Positions 43,645 through 53,896 are shown, counted from the first letter of the stretch. The stretch: DNA of 64,000 bases from Selaginella moellendorffii (GCF_000143415.4 NW_003314300.1:1286230-1350229); one strand, 5' to 3'. Program-made: numbers and translations. The notes: a model not told the origin generated them from the letters alone.

Positions 43645-46005
43645 TCACCTTGGAGTCAGCAAGCTCTGGAAGAACAAAAACGCAAAATCACCATCATCAA
43701 CAGAGCAAAGAACAGAGATCTTTACCTCATCAATCTTGATGTCCCGGATGGGCGAGTGATCCCCGGGCGAGAGGCACGAATGCCGGATCCCCTCCACTTC
43801 GTCAAAAACCTCCGCCATGCTCGGCCTCGCGTCCTTCTCGTGCGCCAGGCACCGAAACGCGAGCTCCGCCATCCTCTGGATCATACACCTCACCACCGGG
43901 TTCCTGCACGCCTGGATCATGAGCGCCGGGTCAATGATCTCATCCAGGCAGTCGGTGGCGATCTTGCCGACCGCCAGCGCCGCCAGGTTGACCTCCCGCT
44001 TGTCGCGCGTGAAGTCAACCACCTTCATGCTAGTGATCATCTCCACCAGCACCACCCCGAAGCTGTACACGTCACTCTTGTCGGACAGCTGGAAGCTCTG
44101 GTGGTAGTCCGGGTCCACGTACCCGGGCGTGCCTTGCGGCGCGGTGGACACGTGGCTGGCCTCGGTCAGCGCCGTCCGCGACAGCCCAAAGTCGCCAACT
44201 TTCGTGTTGAACTCACCGTCCAGGAGAATGTTCGTTGACTTTACGTCGCGGTGGTAAATCGGCGGCGAGCGCGAGTGGAGATACGCGATGCCCTGTGCCG
44301 CCTCCGCCGCGATCGCCACCCGGGTGAACCAGTCGAGCCCATCGCCGCGCTCCCGCTGGAGGTGCTCCGCCAGCGTCCCATTGGGGACGAACTCGTAGAC
44401 GAGGAGCGGATCATAGACCTCGAGGCAGCAGCCGAGGAGCTGGACGAGATTGGGGTGGCTGACGCTCAGTAAAACTTTCACCTCGTTGAGAACTTGCTCG
44501 ATCCCGTGGGAGCTTATGTGATTGATGCGCTTCACCGCGACGTCGCGGCCGTCCGGGAGCTTGCCCTTGTAGACGGTGCCGTGACCGCCATGGCCGAGCA
44601 TCTGGGCCGGGGAGAAGTCCTTGGTGGCGCGCTCCAGGTCCTTGTAGGAGAAGAGGGTGACAGCCTTGGAGCTGCCGGTGCGCGAGACGAGCTTGGCGAG
44701 CTGCTTGGCGTCGCGCATGCTGCGGAAGGTGGTGGACAGGCGGCGGCGGTGATGACGCGAGCGGGCGGCGAGCAGCGCCAGCGCGATCACCACCGCTGCT
44801 AGAACTGTAGCTCCCGCGAGAATCCCTGTTTCAAGCTCCAACAGTCAGCTCTCTCGATCGTGCATGGATGGACGCTCAACCAAGAAGATCAACGAGATCA
44901 AAGAAGACCTTGGAAGATCGTGCGTGTGCATGCATGAGCTCAGCCAAGACCAACACATACAATCCATAGAACGATCTAAAGATCGAACGTAACTTACCCG
45001 CAAACATGATCGATCCTCGCACGACCTTGGAATGCCGCCGGCCATCTACATAGAACACACGACACAACCAACATTAGCGTACCGCACGGCTTCCAACATA
45101 CCTGGGCGGCACCCCGCGCGGTAAGGGTCCCCGTGGAACTTCTCCTCACACCTACACGTATGCCCTCCAAACGTCCCCGCCACACACATTGCATTCCTGG
45201 CGCACAAACTCCCCTCCGCCGCCGCCACCCCCGCCGCCGGGCAGGTACCATTGAGCCACCACTCGAGCCCCAATCCCTCCCTGGCCTCCACGCTCACATC
45301 CTCGCCCTTCTCCTTGAAAGTAGTCACCAGGCTCGAGAAGCCCGAGCAATTGAAGCTGCCCAGGTCGATGTCGCGCAGCGCGGTAAGGCTGGCGAACTGG
45401 AGGTCGTAGCAGCACTGCGGCGTCACGCCGCAGCCGTGCTGCCCGCCGGCGGCGTACGGCCAGTGTACCGCGCGGCTGTTGAAGTTGCAGTTGTTGTAGC
45501 ACGCGGTGTTGTTCGTACAGCCGTAGAGCATGAGGAGGTTCCCAAAGGAGAGGGCGTAGTTTGTGTTGTTGGAGATCGTGAAGGAGGAGGAAAGGGCGGT
45601 AGCGGCGGAGGCCGGGGCGGTAGCTGCGCCGCCAACGCCGCCGCCACCGCCACCGCCACCGCCGCATCCCTGTGGGTCGATGATGATCACGTTGCTGCGA
45701 GTGAAGCCCAGGACGCGGTAGCTGGCGGCGCTGATCTTGAGCTTGAGCGTGCCGTGCTCGCAATGGAGCTTGAGGTGCCCGCAGGAGTGATGCGATGGAG
45801 GAGGCGAGCTGGGAGCGATGAAGAAGGGATAGGGCACTGTGGTGTTGCCGCAGCGATAGACGCAATCTGGTGATGCTTGCGCTTCCTCCGCCCGCGGCGA
45901 TCCTTGGATTGGAATGGCGAGCGAGATCCAGAGAAAGGGAAGAACCAGCGGATGAAAATGGATTCTTCTTCTTCGTCTTCTTCTTCCACTCCCCGAGTAA
46001 GCCAT
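43645..46005 (-). CDS. Wall-associated receptor kinase-like protein
   Basis: Exons 45102-46005, 44998-45045, 43726-44825 and 43645-43665 give 690 residues. A basic N-terminus and hydrophobic stretch (HPLVLPFLWISLAIPI) act as signal peptide. A cysteine-rich galacturonan-binding WAK domain follows (CVYRCGNTTVPYPFFI, CGHLKLHCEHG, then CGVTPQCCYDL), then a WAK C-terminal/EGF-like part (CARNAMCVAGTFGGHTCRC). A membrane helix (ILAGATVLAAVVIALALLAA) precedes a cytosolic Ser/Thr kinase: GHGGHGTVYKG, VAVKR, HRDVKSTNILL, DFGLSR, GTPGYVDPDY. Catalytic Lys, HRD and DFG are all present, so it should be active. It matches the WAKL14/20 group, which senses pectin. Oddities: a nine-glycine run in the ectodomain, and a last intron (43666-43725) of exactly 60 nt without stop, so retention adds 20 residues in frame. 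Confidence 0.9.
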
Positions 46006-48390
46006 TCCCTCCTGCGATCAAGCAATGCGATCCAGCATTTTCCCTGTGGCTGCCGATTAGATCCAAAACCTGGAACCCACTCGAGGAATCCGCGGCGCGG
46101 ACGATCCCAGGAGCGCCCACTAGGCGATTGCAGCCACCCAATTGAGAGATCGATGCGAGCTCTTCGTCGCTTCTGGTGGGCGCGCGAGGGCGGTGAGAGG
46201 AGTGAATCGAATTGATTGAGAGATGGGAGGAGAGGACGGAGGCCCGGATGAATCCCGGCTGGATTTTGCCTGGAACCCGTGACAAGACTGAAGAGGAGGA
46301 GGGGGCCGAGAAAGTGGTCTTTAGATAGACCAATGCGGGAAGAACACACACACAGAGGAAAAGAAAGGAGGAGAAAACAAAAGAGAAGGGAAAGAAAGAG
46401 ATGGGATGGGGGAGATTTCAAAGGCGCGCTTGAATGAGATAGAGACCAGCTCTACACAGGACCCTGCGACTACTGCGCACCGCGAATTAAATGCTCCCTC
46501 TCTTCTTCTCCAAAAGCGAGCGAGCGAGCGACTTACGATTGGATCTGGGGCCGAGCGCTCCACAAATGCGGCCGATCGAATCACACTCCGTCGTTCGAAT
46601 CCCCCACGAAATTCCTGGATCAATCACCCGCGAAAAAAGCTCTTTAAAAAAAGCGAAGAAAAGAGCGATTTTTGCTTACCCGATGATCGCGAAGTCGCGA
46701 GAAATCTCGTCGCTTGGGGGGGACCTAAACACAAACCAACCAGTGCGTGAATTGAATGAATGAATGGAGGCAGTAGCTCGCAACGCAAGTGCCTGCCTTT
46801 AATGGCGGCTTGCCAGGCGCAGTTAATGAAGGGTCAACCCACCGTCTTTGCTCGTTCGGCTTTACGGTACGAGCTTACGTGCTCTCGCTCGTCTTCCATT
46901 TGTGTTTGGCTATGGTGGCGCTCGTCGTTCTCGTTTGGCTGCGTAGCATTGCGGGCGAGCTACAAAGAGAAAAAAAAAACGTTTTTTTTTTGTCAAACTC
47001 AAGAACGTGATAAAACACGGTTCTTCTCGGACTTTTTGGAAGCTTACTGACTTGGAAGTGTTTCTTTTTTTGCGCGATCCAGCTGCGCTTGCTTTTTCTT
47101 TTCCCCGCTGCCAGTTCCATTTGCAAATCCCCGCTGCGCAGCAAATTCCACGCCCGCGAGGAATCTCCTTCACAAGTTGATGAGGATTGGTTCAGGAAGA
47201 TTCAATCCCTGGACAGTGATGTGGAAGGAAAGAATAGAAAAGGCGAGAAGCTTACTGTGTATGTTGTTTAAGCCTGAGCACGCTTGTGCGATTCCAGAGG
47301 ATGCGTCTACATTCGGTGTGATCCCCGACACCTCAAGCTCCATGCGCTGTAGAGCCTTGTTTGTTTGATCCCTCCCTGTCAATCAACATCTCCCGTGTCA
47401 GATTCTCCGCAAGGAAATGCCTCGTCGATCATTGCTTGTGGATCCTTAAGTGCAAAAATAATATACTTCTTAAGGTACTTGCGATCGAGGAACAGTAGCT
47501 CGCTTTTTTCCAGCTGAGGTGCCGCTCACGCAGAGCCACAGTTACAACTTAACGTCGAATCTCCTGCAGAAATCGACCAACAAACAAGTGAATCGCGAAT
47601 TCCATCCGAATAAAATCCACCGCCAACAAACCACCGCTGCCTTGTCTTGGCCGGAATTAATTTCTTGAGCGACTTTCAAACGACGCAGCCGTTTTTGCGC
47701 TCGTTCAGGGATATTTCGTCACAGCAGGACCAGTTGCTCCTCTCGAAGCTGGCATTGCCTTAAAAACAGCGATTTCTAAGAACATAAGAAAGTGTGATGT
47801 CAGGGAGCATATACGGTTGACACTCGCTCACCACAGGTTCCAACCAAAGTTGAGTGGAAATTCGAAGCATGATCTATCGTGCTCTTAGATCGGGATTCCT
47901 GGACTCACACAATACTAGCTGTGTCAAGAACCATCCAGAGCTGATAAAACCACAGAGAGAGACTTACTGAGACATCTCATGGAGCTGAAAGACAAGCTCT
48001 TCTTCTCAAAGCTGGGATTGCCTTAAAACAGAGTCCTGGAATCCAAGCACACTGGGAGCATCAAAGATAAAACTACAAGGACTTTACTGAGACATCTTTC
48101 TTGGAGCTTCGTCACAGAAATCCGGCATTGCCTTAAAACTGCGAATCCAAGAACAGCGTCAAAAACTATCCAGAGCTGATCGACTTACCCCGCGACCGAC
48201 ATGGCACAATCCATGAGTTCCACAGAGCAATCTTGAGAGCTTCCTAGATACCTACATTTTCGATAGCTTCGCTTTCCAGTTCCCAGGGTTTAAATGGTTT
48301 CGACTTTCCTATTTTTTTGCCTCCAGCTTATGGTGGACGTTTTGCAGGGATTTAAAGTTCTCGAGGTTTAGGCTTGTTCAGCAAGGAACC
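46006..48390. other. Long intergenic region with imperfect repeats
   Basis: No convincing gene; open frames such as 46406-46750 and 46760-47050 have no family resemblance and overlap in several frames. It holds the 5' UTR/promoter of the receptor kinase (about 46006-46450), a pyrimidine/purine-rich stretch, and three imperfect repeats around the phrase GCATTGCCTTAAAA (47740-48160, separate entry). 48200-48390 probably holds the promoter and 5' UTR of the 2OG gene. Confidence 0.5.
47740..48190 (+). repeat. Imperfect repeats around (G/C)ATTGCCTTAAAA
   Basis: AAGCTGGCATTGCCTTAAAA (about 47746), AAGCTGGGATTGCCTTAAAA (about 48009) and ATCCGGCATTGCCTTAAAA (about 48120) are each followed by a CAGCGA/CAGAGT/CTGCGA-like stretch and AAG. 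Between them ACCATCCAGAGCTGAT / ACTATCCAGAGCTGAT and TTACTGAGACATCT occur twice each. Irregular spacing suggests a decayed tandem or a transcribed non-coding RNA. Confidence 0.55.
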
Positions 48391-51363
48391 ATGCATTTCA
48401 AGGAGCTGCTCAGGGCGCTGTGGAGCGATCGCGAGGTGTTTGCCACCGGAGGTGAGATCGATGGCAGCTCGTTCCAGATGCCATCGTCGCTGCTCGTCGA
48501 AGGCGTCGGTAATGTCGAGCTTCCTCTCTCGCAAGAGGGTCTTGACAAGCTCAAGGCCGTGTCCCAGCAAGCCCCTTACGGACTTGGAGAGAGGACTGTG
48601 GTGGACACGGACGTGAGACGAGCATGGCAGATCAATCCCGGTCGAATCTCCTGCCCCGAAAATCCAAGGTTCTTTTCTTCTGTGGCTCAAGAACTCGCCG
48701 CCGCTGGGCTGGCCGCCATGGGACTCGACTCCAAAGCTCTGGAGCTCGACGCTAGGCTCTACAAGCTCCTCCTCTACGAAGCTGGCGGCCACTTCAAGTT
48801 CCACAGGGACACGGAGAAAGAGGGTGGCATGTTTGCGACGATGATCGTCCAGCTCCCTACGGCGTCTGGCCACACCGGAGGGGCTCTCACGGTTCGCCAG
48901 GGAAGGCAGTGCTCCAGGTTTGATTTCTCCGAGGGGAGCTCCGGCCGCTGCTTCTCGACGATTTTCTTTTGCGACTGCGAGCACCAGCTTGAGAAGGTGG
49001 CCAGTGGATCGAGGCTGTGCCTGGTGTTTAGCCTGGTGAGGAACAACGTCGACTTCATACCGGCAGGGACGGTCCCCTCGTTCGTCTCCGCGTTGCCTCG
49101 AGTTAGAGCTCTTCTCCAGCAGTGGGCCGAGAGTGGAGATGGAGCAGCAGCCGAGAGTGGAGATGGAGCAGCTATGATAACGCAGCAAGACTACCGCCAA
49201 CGAAATGAGAGACGTTTCGTTCGTGACAGGAAGCTTTTGGTGATTCCGCTGGCTCACAAGTACTCGAAGACGAGTCTCTCTTTCGCCGGGCTCAAGGGAC
49301 ACGACCGAGTGGTGGCAGCACTGGTGAGAGCTTGCGAGTTCCTGGATCTCCATCTGTGCATGCTCACCAAGCACAAGACCGTGACGGATTACTTCCAGAA
49401 CGAGTACGTGATCGATAACTGGCTCTCCATCGACGACCAGCCGGCCAAGTTCAAGCAGTGGCACATCGATTTCACGCGGCAGGTTCTCAGGTGTGCTCCA
49501 CCGCCCGCAGGGATGATCATGGAGGACGAAGAGGCCGAGGGCGAGGTTGAAGACCAGAGGAACGAGCGGGACGTGTTTGATTTCATCGAGGACGAGTTCC
49601 GCGGCACGGAGATGATGGCGGGCAACGAGGGTGGCAGCGAGCAGTACTTTTACCACGTCGCGGCGCTGGTGGTGTGGCCAAAGGTGGCGAGGAGCTCGAC
49701 GATCTGCCCGTCGCTCGGGGACATCTCTTGGGTGCTCGAGTGGCTGCGGGAGATTTACGGGGACGAGTTCGCAGCTATGGAGGAGCCCCGGAGGTTCTTG
49801 GAAGAGGCAGTGGACGGGTTAACGCGGAAGTTCGCTTCGGTTGCTCCGTGGGGTCAAACGAGGCAGAACGACATGCACTGGCGACTGGCAAGGAACATGA
49901 GCAAGAATTTCCAGGAACTCTATCGAGAGCCCGCGATGCTGCTCGAGCTGTGCGTGAAGTCGGGGCTTCGCGAGTCGGCCTTTGCGATCCTCAGGACCTG
50001 GGTGGCGGAGCTGATCAGTCTCGACGAGTTTGCGAGAGCAGTGCATGCCTACGGCTGGGAGGCGTGCCGAGAGATCGTGGAGACGGCGCTCGTCGGCGTG
50101 TTTCACAGTGGATTCCTTCCGTGGAAGCTGCACCGCTGCGGATGCAACGACGGGGCGGTCGCGGCTGCCAAGCTGCTCTGCCGGAGCGTCGCCACCTCGG
50201 AACAGCCGCAGTACGGGCCAGCGCCATGGCAATCCATGGTCCGCCGCTTTGGCAGGGATAGCCAGGGGTTCCAGCCGGAAGGTGGTGTCCAGAGCCTGCT
50301 CGACTTTTGCCTCACCAACGGGCTCCGCGACGAGGCCTCCCAGATCCTTGGAAAGGTCCCCCTGGCGGTGCTGAGCTTCCGGATGATGGCTATGGTGGTG
50401 CACCACTTCCCGGAGCGCATGAAGGAGGTGGAGGTCCTGTGGGAGGAGCAGAGGGTGGCGGTAAGCTCCAGTGATCCATCATCCCGCGATGCAAAGGCGA
50501 GCGAGATGAGGTTCATCGGTGGGATTCTCGAGTTCGCGCTGCAGCTGGAAGCTCTGGGACATCTGGAAGCGGCGCGGGCATTTGCGGCAAAGTCTTTGCA
50601 GCTGCCCGGCTTCCCAGAGAAGGCGGAGCAATACCAGCCCTGGCGGCAGTGGCTCGATGAACCCGACGTCATGCTGCTCATGCTGCTCGACAAGCCTGAG
50701 AACTTACGTGTGAGAACCAGCGAGCACTGTCGCGGTGAGGTGGTCAGGGCGATGCTAAGAGCTGGGCGATTGATGGGCTTGAAGGACAAGGCGGAGATGA
50801 AGCGGCTGTTTTGCGAGCTCTGCAAGGTGGAGCTTGCAGAGGTGATGGACAAGGCGGAGCTGAATTCCTGGGCCGGGGATCCATCGCCCCTCAATCAGAA
50901 GGGCGAGAAGATCAGGCAGTTCACGACGTGGAAGAATTACATGACTTGGGCGGAGCAAAAGGAGTTCCTGGAGATGGCGCTGTTTTGGCTCGAGGACGAG
51001 GGAGTGCTCGACAGGGTGGTGGAGCTGGCGAGCAAGAGGATGAATATGGTGAAGAGGATGGTGGAGGAGGGATTTGTGGAGAAAGCGATCGCGAGCGGGA
51101 TGGTTGGATCGAGGCACGCGATGAGGAGGCTTGTGGAGGCGAGGATGGAGTACCTGGCGAGGGAGCCGAGCATGGACGATGTGGAGGGGGATTTCCTGCC
51201 GCCGGCGTCCAAGGTGATGAGGATCTGTGGCGCGGTGGATGCGCGGCAGCTCGAGGATAATCCGCGGCAGCTGCGCCGGGCGCACGAGATTGTGGTGGAG
51301 AAGTGGAGGGCGATTTGCAAGGATGAGATGGAGTCGCTTCGAGCCTTGAGAGAAATCCTTTGA
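48391..51363 (+). CDS. 2-oxoglutarate/Fe(II)-dependent oxygenase-like protein, 990 aa
   Basis: A single intronless frame. Residues about 125-212 hold a prolyl-4-hydroxylase-type double-stranded beta-helix: LLLYEAGGHFKFHRDTEKEG with His138 and Asp140, MFATMIVQLP, HTGGALTV, then FFCDCEHQLEKV with His198 and SGSRLCLVFSL with Arg208 ten residues on. This is the H-x-D...H...R set for iron and 2-oxoglutarate. The region beyond about residue 230 has no domain I recognise; it has an acidic stretch (MEDEEAEGEVEDQ) and appears mostly helical (LLELCVKSGLRESAFAILRT, LEFALQLEALGHLEAARAFA), perhaps a solenoid. A 24-bp tandem duplication gives AESGDGAA twice (49126-49173). Substrate unknown; prolyl or other protein hydroxylation is an inference. 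The first ATG was chosen. The 434-codon frame on the opposite strand is a shadow. Confidence 0.75.
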   Translation: MHFKELLRALWSDREVFATGGEIDGSSFQMPSSLLVEGVGNVELPLSQEGLDKLKAVSQQAPYGLGERTVVDTDVRRAWQINPGRISCPENPRFFSSVAQELAAAGLAAMGLDSKALELDARLYKLLLYEAGGHFKFHRDTEKEGGMFATMIVQLPTASGHTGGALTVRQGRQCSRFDFSEGSSGRCFSTIFFCDCEHQLEKVASGSRLCLVFSLVRNNVDFIPAGTVPSFVSALPRVRALLQQWAESGDGAAAESGDGAAMITQQDYRQRNERRFVRDRKLLVIPLAHKYSKTSLSFAGLKGHDRVVAALVRACEFLDLHLCMLTKHKTVTDYFQNEYVIDNWLSIDDQPAKFKQWHIDFTRQVLRCAPPPAGMIMEDEEAEGEVEDQRNERDVFDFIEDEFRGTEMMAGNEGGSEQYFYHVAALVVWPKVARSSTICPSLGDISWVLEWLREIYGDEFAAMEEPRRFLEEAVDGLTRKFASVAPWGQTRQNDMHWRLARNMSKNFQELYREPAMLLELCVKSGLRESAFAILRTWVAELISLDEFARAVHAYGWEACREIVETALVGVFHSGFLPWKLHRCGCNDGAVAAAKLLCRSVATSEQPQYGPAPWQSMVRRFGRDSQGFQPEGGVQSLLDFCLTNGLRDEASQILGKVPLAVLSFRMMAMVVHHFPERMKEVEVLWEEQRVAVSSSDPSSRDAKASEMRFIGGILEFALQLEALGHLEAARAFAAKSLQLPGFPEKAEQYQPWRQWLDEPDVMLLMLLDKPENLRVRTSEHCRGEVVRAMLRAGRLMGLKDKAEMKRLFCELCKVELAEVMDKAELNSWAGDPSPLNQKGEKIRQFTTWKNYMTWAEQKEFLEMALFWLEDEGVLDRVVELASKRMNMVKRMVEEGFVEKAIASGMVGSRHAMRRLVEARMEYLAREPSMDDVEGDFLPPASKVMRICGAVDARQLEDNPRQLRRAHEIVVEKWRAICKDEMESLRALREIL

Positions 51364-51404
51364 TCTAAATTTTAGGGTTCTTGTTGATTTCTCGCTTCGT
51401 GATC

Positions 51405-51520
51405 AGGCCGTCCACGTGGCCGCATCGATGCCGGGCATTTTGAATGCAGCTGACGTGTCAAGGTTTTGCGCCTTAAACCGTGATGACGTGTGTATGTTAA
51501 ACACGATGACGTGTGAAAGA
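51405..51520. promoter_or_regulatory. Cluster of G-box / TGACGTG motifs
   Basis: CCACGTGG at 51412-51419, TGACGTGTCA at 51451-51460, TGACGTG at 51484-51490 and 51507-51513. These ACGT-core elements are bound by bZIP factors and, for the G-box, by bHLH factors such as PIFs. They lie 35-140 bp upstream of the plastid-type gene and just after the oxygenase gene. Confidence 0.55.
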
Positions 51521-51545
51521 ATATGCGTTATAGGATCTTAGCTTT

Positions 51546-52497
51546 ATGCCCTTATCATTTATGGAGGTGGGAGTGGAATGGGCGAAAGGCTTGAGTCAAT
51601 ACTCATGTTTAAATCCTCGCCATAGTACGCTGGGATTTGGAGCTCGCCATAGTACGCTGGGATTTGGAGCTCTCAAAGCGGACAGGAAAGTTATAAGTAC
51701 CAGAAGTAGAAATTTTCATGCCAGGGTTGCGAGTGGAGAATCTCAAGGTAAATTTTCACTCGTATAGAAATTCTAGAAAGCTTTCTTTCACAATCGTTCA
51801 GTGGGGGAAGTGGATAGCAAAGTCGAGGAGAGCGTTCTGGTGCTAAAGGCCGCTGCCAAGAGCAAGAAAATCCCAGCTCCAGAGGTGTTTGCGGCATTTA
51901 GAGTTTTGGAGAAAGCCCGCGTGGATCCATCCAATTTTCTAGAGACTTTGGGAGGAAGTAGTGGAGCTGAGCCAAGGTGCTGGATGCTTGTCTTCATTTG
52001 TGGAGCCAAAGCGGTAAGCAAACTTGTCACAAATCTAGAACTTTGCTCTTAATTTTTGCTTTCGATTTGAAGGTGAGAGAAGCTTTGAAAGGTGGTGGTG
52101 GAGGTGGCACATACTTCCCATTCACCGCTGTGCAGCAATACAATGCCACTGTAAGTTTCCAAAAGCTTTCACAAGGATTCGTCGTTAACAATGTGGATCA
52201 TCGCAGACAAAGAGCATACTAAACGGGCTCTACCTCGGCCCTCTTGGTGTGCTAGAATTCATGGGACGCTTCTCATGGTCCAAGAACAAGCTCTTCTTCA
52301 TCTTCGATTCCCTGAGCGTCAAGGTTGGGCCTCTCGGCCCCTTCCAATTCGCGATCAGCAAGAAAGAAGAGCTGGATCGAGAGCCCGGGAACAAAGATCC
52401 TTTCTTCATCTGGTTCTACGCGGACGAAGAAATCGTCGTTGGAAAGGGGTCAGGAGGAGGCATTTTTCTGAGGGTGCGTTGCAATCGAAGAGTTTGA
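51546..52497 (+). CDS. Conserved plant protein, probably plastid-targeted
   Basis: Four exons (51546-51747, 51802-52013, 52073-52150, 52207-52497) give 260 residues. The first about 65 residues look like a chloroplast transit peptide (Ser/Arg-rich, few acidic, ending near HARVASGESQ). They carry a nine-residue duplication (RHSTLGFGA repeated) from a 27-bp tandem repeat. The mature part has WMLVFICGAKA, then YFPFTAVQQYNA, NGLYLGPLGVLEFMGRFSW, LSVKVGPLGPFQFAI and DPFFIWFYADEEIVVGKG. I recognise this as a widely conserved, uncharacterised plant family reminiscent of plastid lipid-associated (fibrillin-like) proteins, but that relationship is uncertain. Exon 1 joins exon 2 in phase (CAAG|TG). An alternative start is the Met encoded at 51561. 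Confidence 0.7.
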
Positions 52498-52685
52498 ACC
52501 TCAGCCGCTAGATCAGAAACTGCAAATCTCAGGCGTTGGTTTTAATCGCATCGTGGCCGTCTGTTTTGAACCTGGCATCGACGGCCATGATGGGCGGGAG
52601 ACGGACGGCCAAGATATGCGGAGGAAGAATCCTAAACCTGGGTTTTGAAGCTGAAGAACCCTAAGAAAAAGAGCGGGGTGGAGGA

Positions 52686-53896
52686 ATGCTCGAGGCGAGC
52701 GCGTTGCCAGGTATGGATGTGGATCCACAGCCACAGCCAGCGCAGTCGTACCAGGCAGTGCGCCTGGCGCTGGCCGTTGCGATCGTCAAGTCCCGCGGCG
52801 GGGCGGATCGCGGTGGCATTGCGGCCAAGAAGCGGCTCAAGGATGAAATTTCGCTGCTCCGGAGCGAGATCGAGAGGTTGCGCTCCAGCTCCGCGGAGCC
52901 GCTGGTGCCGCGCGTCCTGTGCAAGTGCTTCACGGATTCTTCCACTCCGCCTCCTCGCCGGCAGCGAAATATCCTGGCGCAACCGGAGTTCCACGAGGAA
53001 TCTGTCGCTCGCCTCATGGACTGCGTCCGATTCCTCAATGGCTGCAAGAAACGCCGCCTCCTCGATGCCGGCAACCAAGAACAGGACGAAGAGAGGGCTC
53101 GTCGTTTGACGGAGATGGCGAATCTCATCGTCGAGCTCGTGTCAAGTACGAACGTCCAGCTTTTCTCCGTGTGGCTCCACCAGGCTGTGGATTTCTTTGA
53201 GAGCTGCGTCTCCAGCATTGGCGGCGAGAGATTCTCCACGGCGGCCCAGAGCGCCACGAAGAGATTGGTTGGGAGCCTCGTCGGCAAGGTGATGAGCTTC
53301 ACGGACTCGGCAGAGAAATCCAAGGACGAGGCTCTCAAGCTCGATCACAGGCCTTTCATCGAGAAGGTCCTCCTCCACCTCGCCGAAGTTCCTTGTATCG
53401 GCCACAGGATCCTGACCGACGTATCTGGCCAGCTCGCAGTCATCGCCGAGGCGCTGTCGCAGGCGAGAGATCCATTCGCGGAGGAGACCACCCAGCTGCT
53501 CGAGAATTCCTACTTTCTTCTCGAGCTCATCTCGAAGGTGCTGGATTTTCCCTTCACTGGCTGGCTGGAAAAGTCGAAGCTGGATCCCGACTTGCTGGAA
53601 GAATTCGTGGCGGAGTTCTTCCGGACCAAGGAGGCCACGCTCCGATCCAACCGGCTAAACTTCCTCTTCGTCGCCTACACAGATCGGATCTGTGCTCAGG
53701 TGGTGAAGCAGCTCCACTCGGTCTCGTCAAGTCCACAGTGCAAGGACGTGAAGCTGCAAAAGATCGTCGCCAGCTCTCTCCAGCGTCTCCTGGATCTGGC
53801 CTCGTTGAGCTTCCACAGTGGTAAGAAAGAGCTTAGAGCTCTCTTCTTAGGTCTAACGCCACTATCATTTCTTCAGCGAAGCGATCGAACCAATGA
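52686..53896 (+). CDS. MPS1: MULTIPOLAR SPINDLE 1 homologue
   Basis: Exon 1 (52686-53820) is joined to a short exon 2 (53877-53896) through GT-AG with a 56-nt intron, ending FHSAKRSNQ, about 384 residues. Without splicing the frame continues to 53942 (418 residues). Matches to plant MPS1: VRLALAVAIVKSR near the N-terminus, CKCF, VQLFSVWLHQAVDFFESCV, DPFAEETTQLLENSYFLLEL, DLLEEFVAEFFRTKEA, and NRLNFLFVAYTDRICAQVVK. In Arabidopsis MPS1/PRD2 is needed for meiotic double-strand breaks and bipolar spindle organisation. A coiled-coil segment (KKRLKDEISLLRSEIERLRS) lies at about 48-67. An intron-poor gene is unusual for this family but common in this genome. The start is the first ATG; the second, at MDVDPQPQ (52713), is also possible. 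Confidence 0.8.

Noticed and set aside
45133-45873. 246-codon plus-strand frame opposite the receptor kinase
   Set aside because: Ala/Val/Glu-biased complement of GC-rich codons; no domain.
45152-46351. 399-codon minus-strand frame overlapping the receptor kinase ectodomain
   Set aside because: Alternative frame of the same strand with Arg/Pro/Leu-biased composition; the frame starting at 46005 has the signal peptide and cysteine pattern.
46551-46640. TTCGAATCC near 46595, resembling a tRNA T-arm
   Set aside because: No D-arm, anticodon arm or acceptor stem can be found around it.
48352-49656. 434-codon open frame on the minus strand over the oxygenase gene
   Set aside because: It mirrors the GC-rich coding strand, has no recognisable domain, and shows low-complexity repeats that are the complement of the 24-bp duplication. 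A shadow frame.
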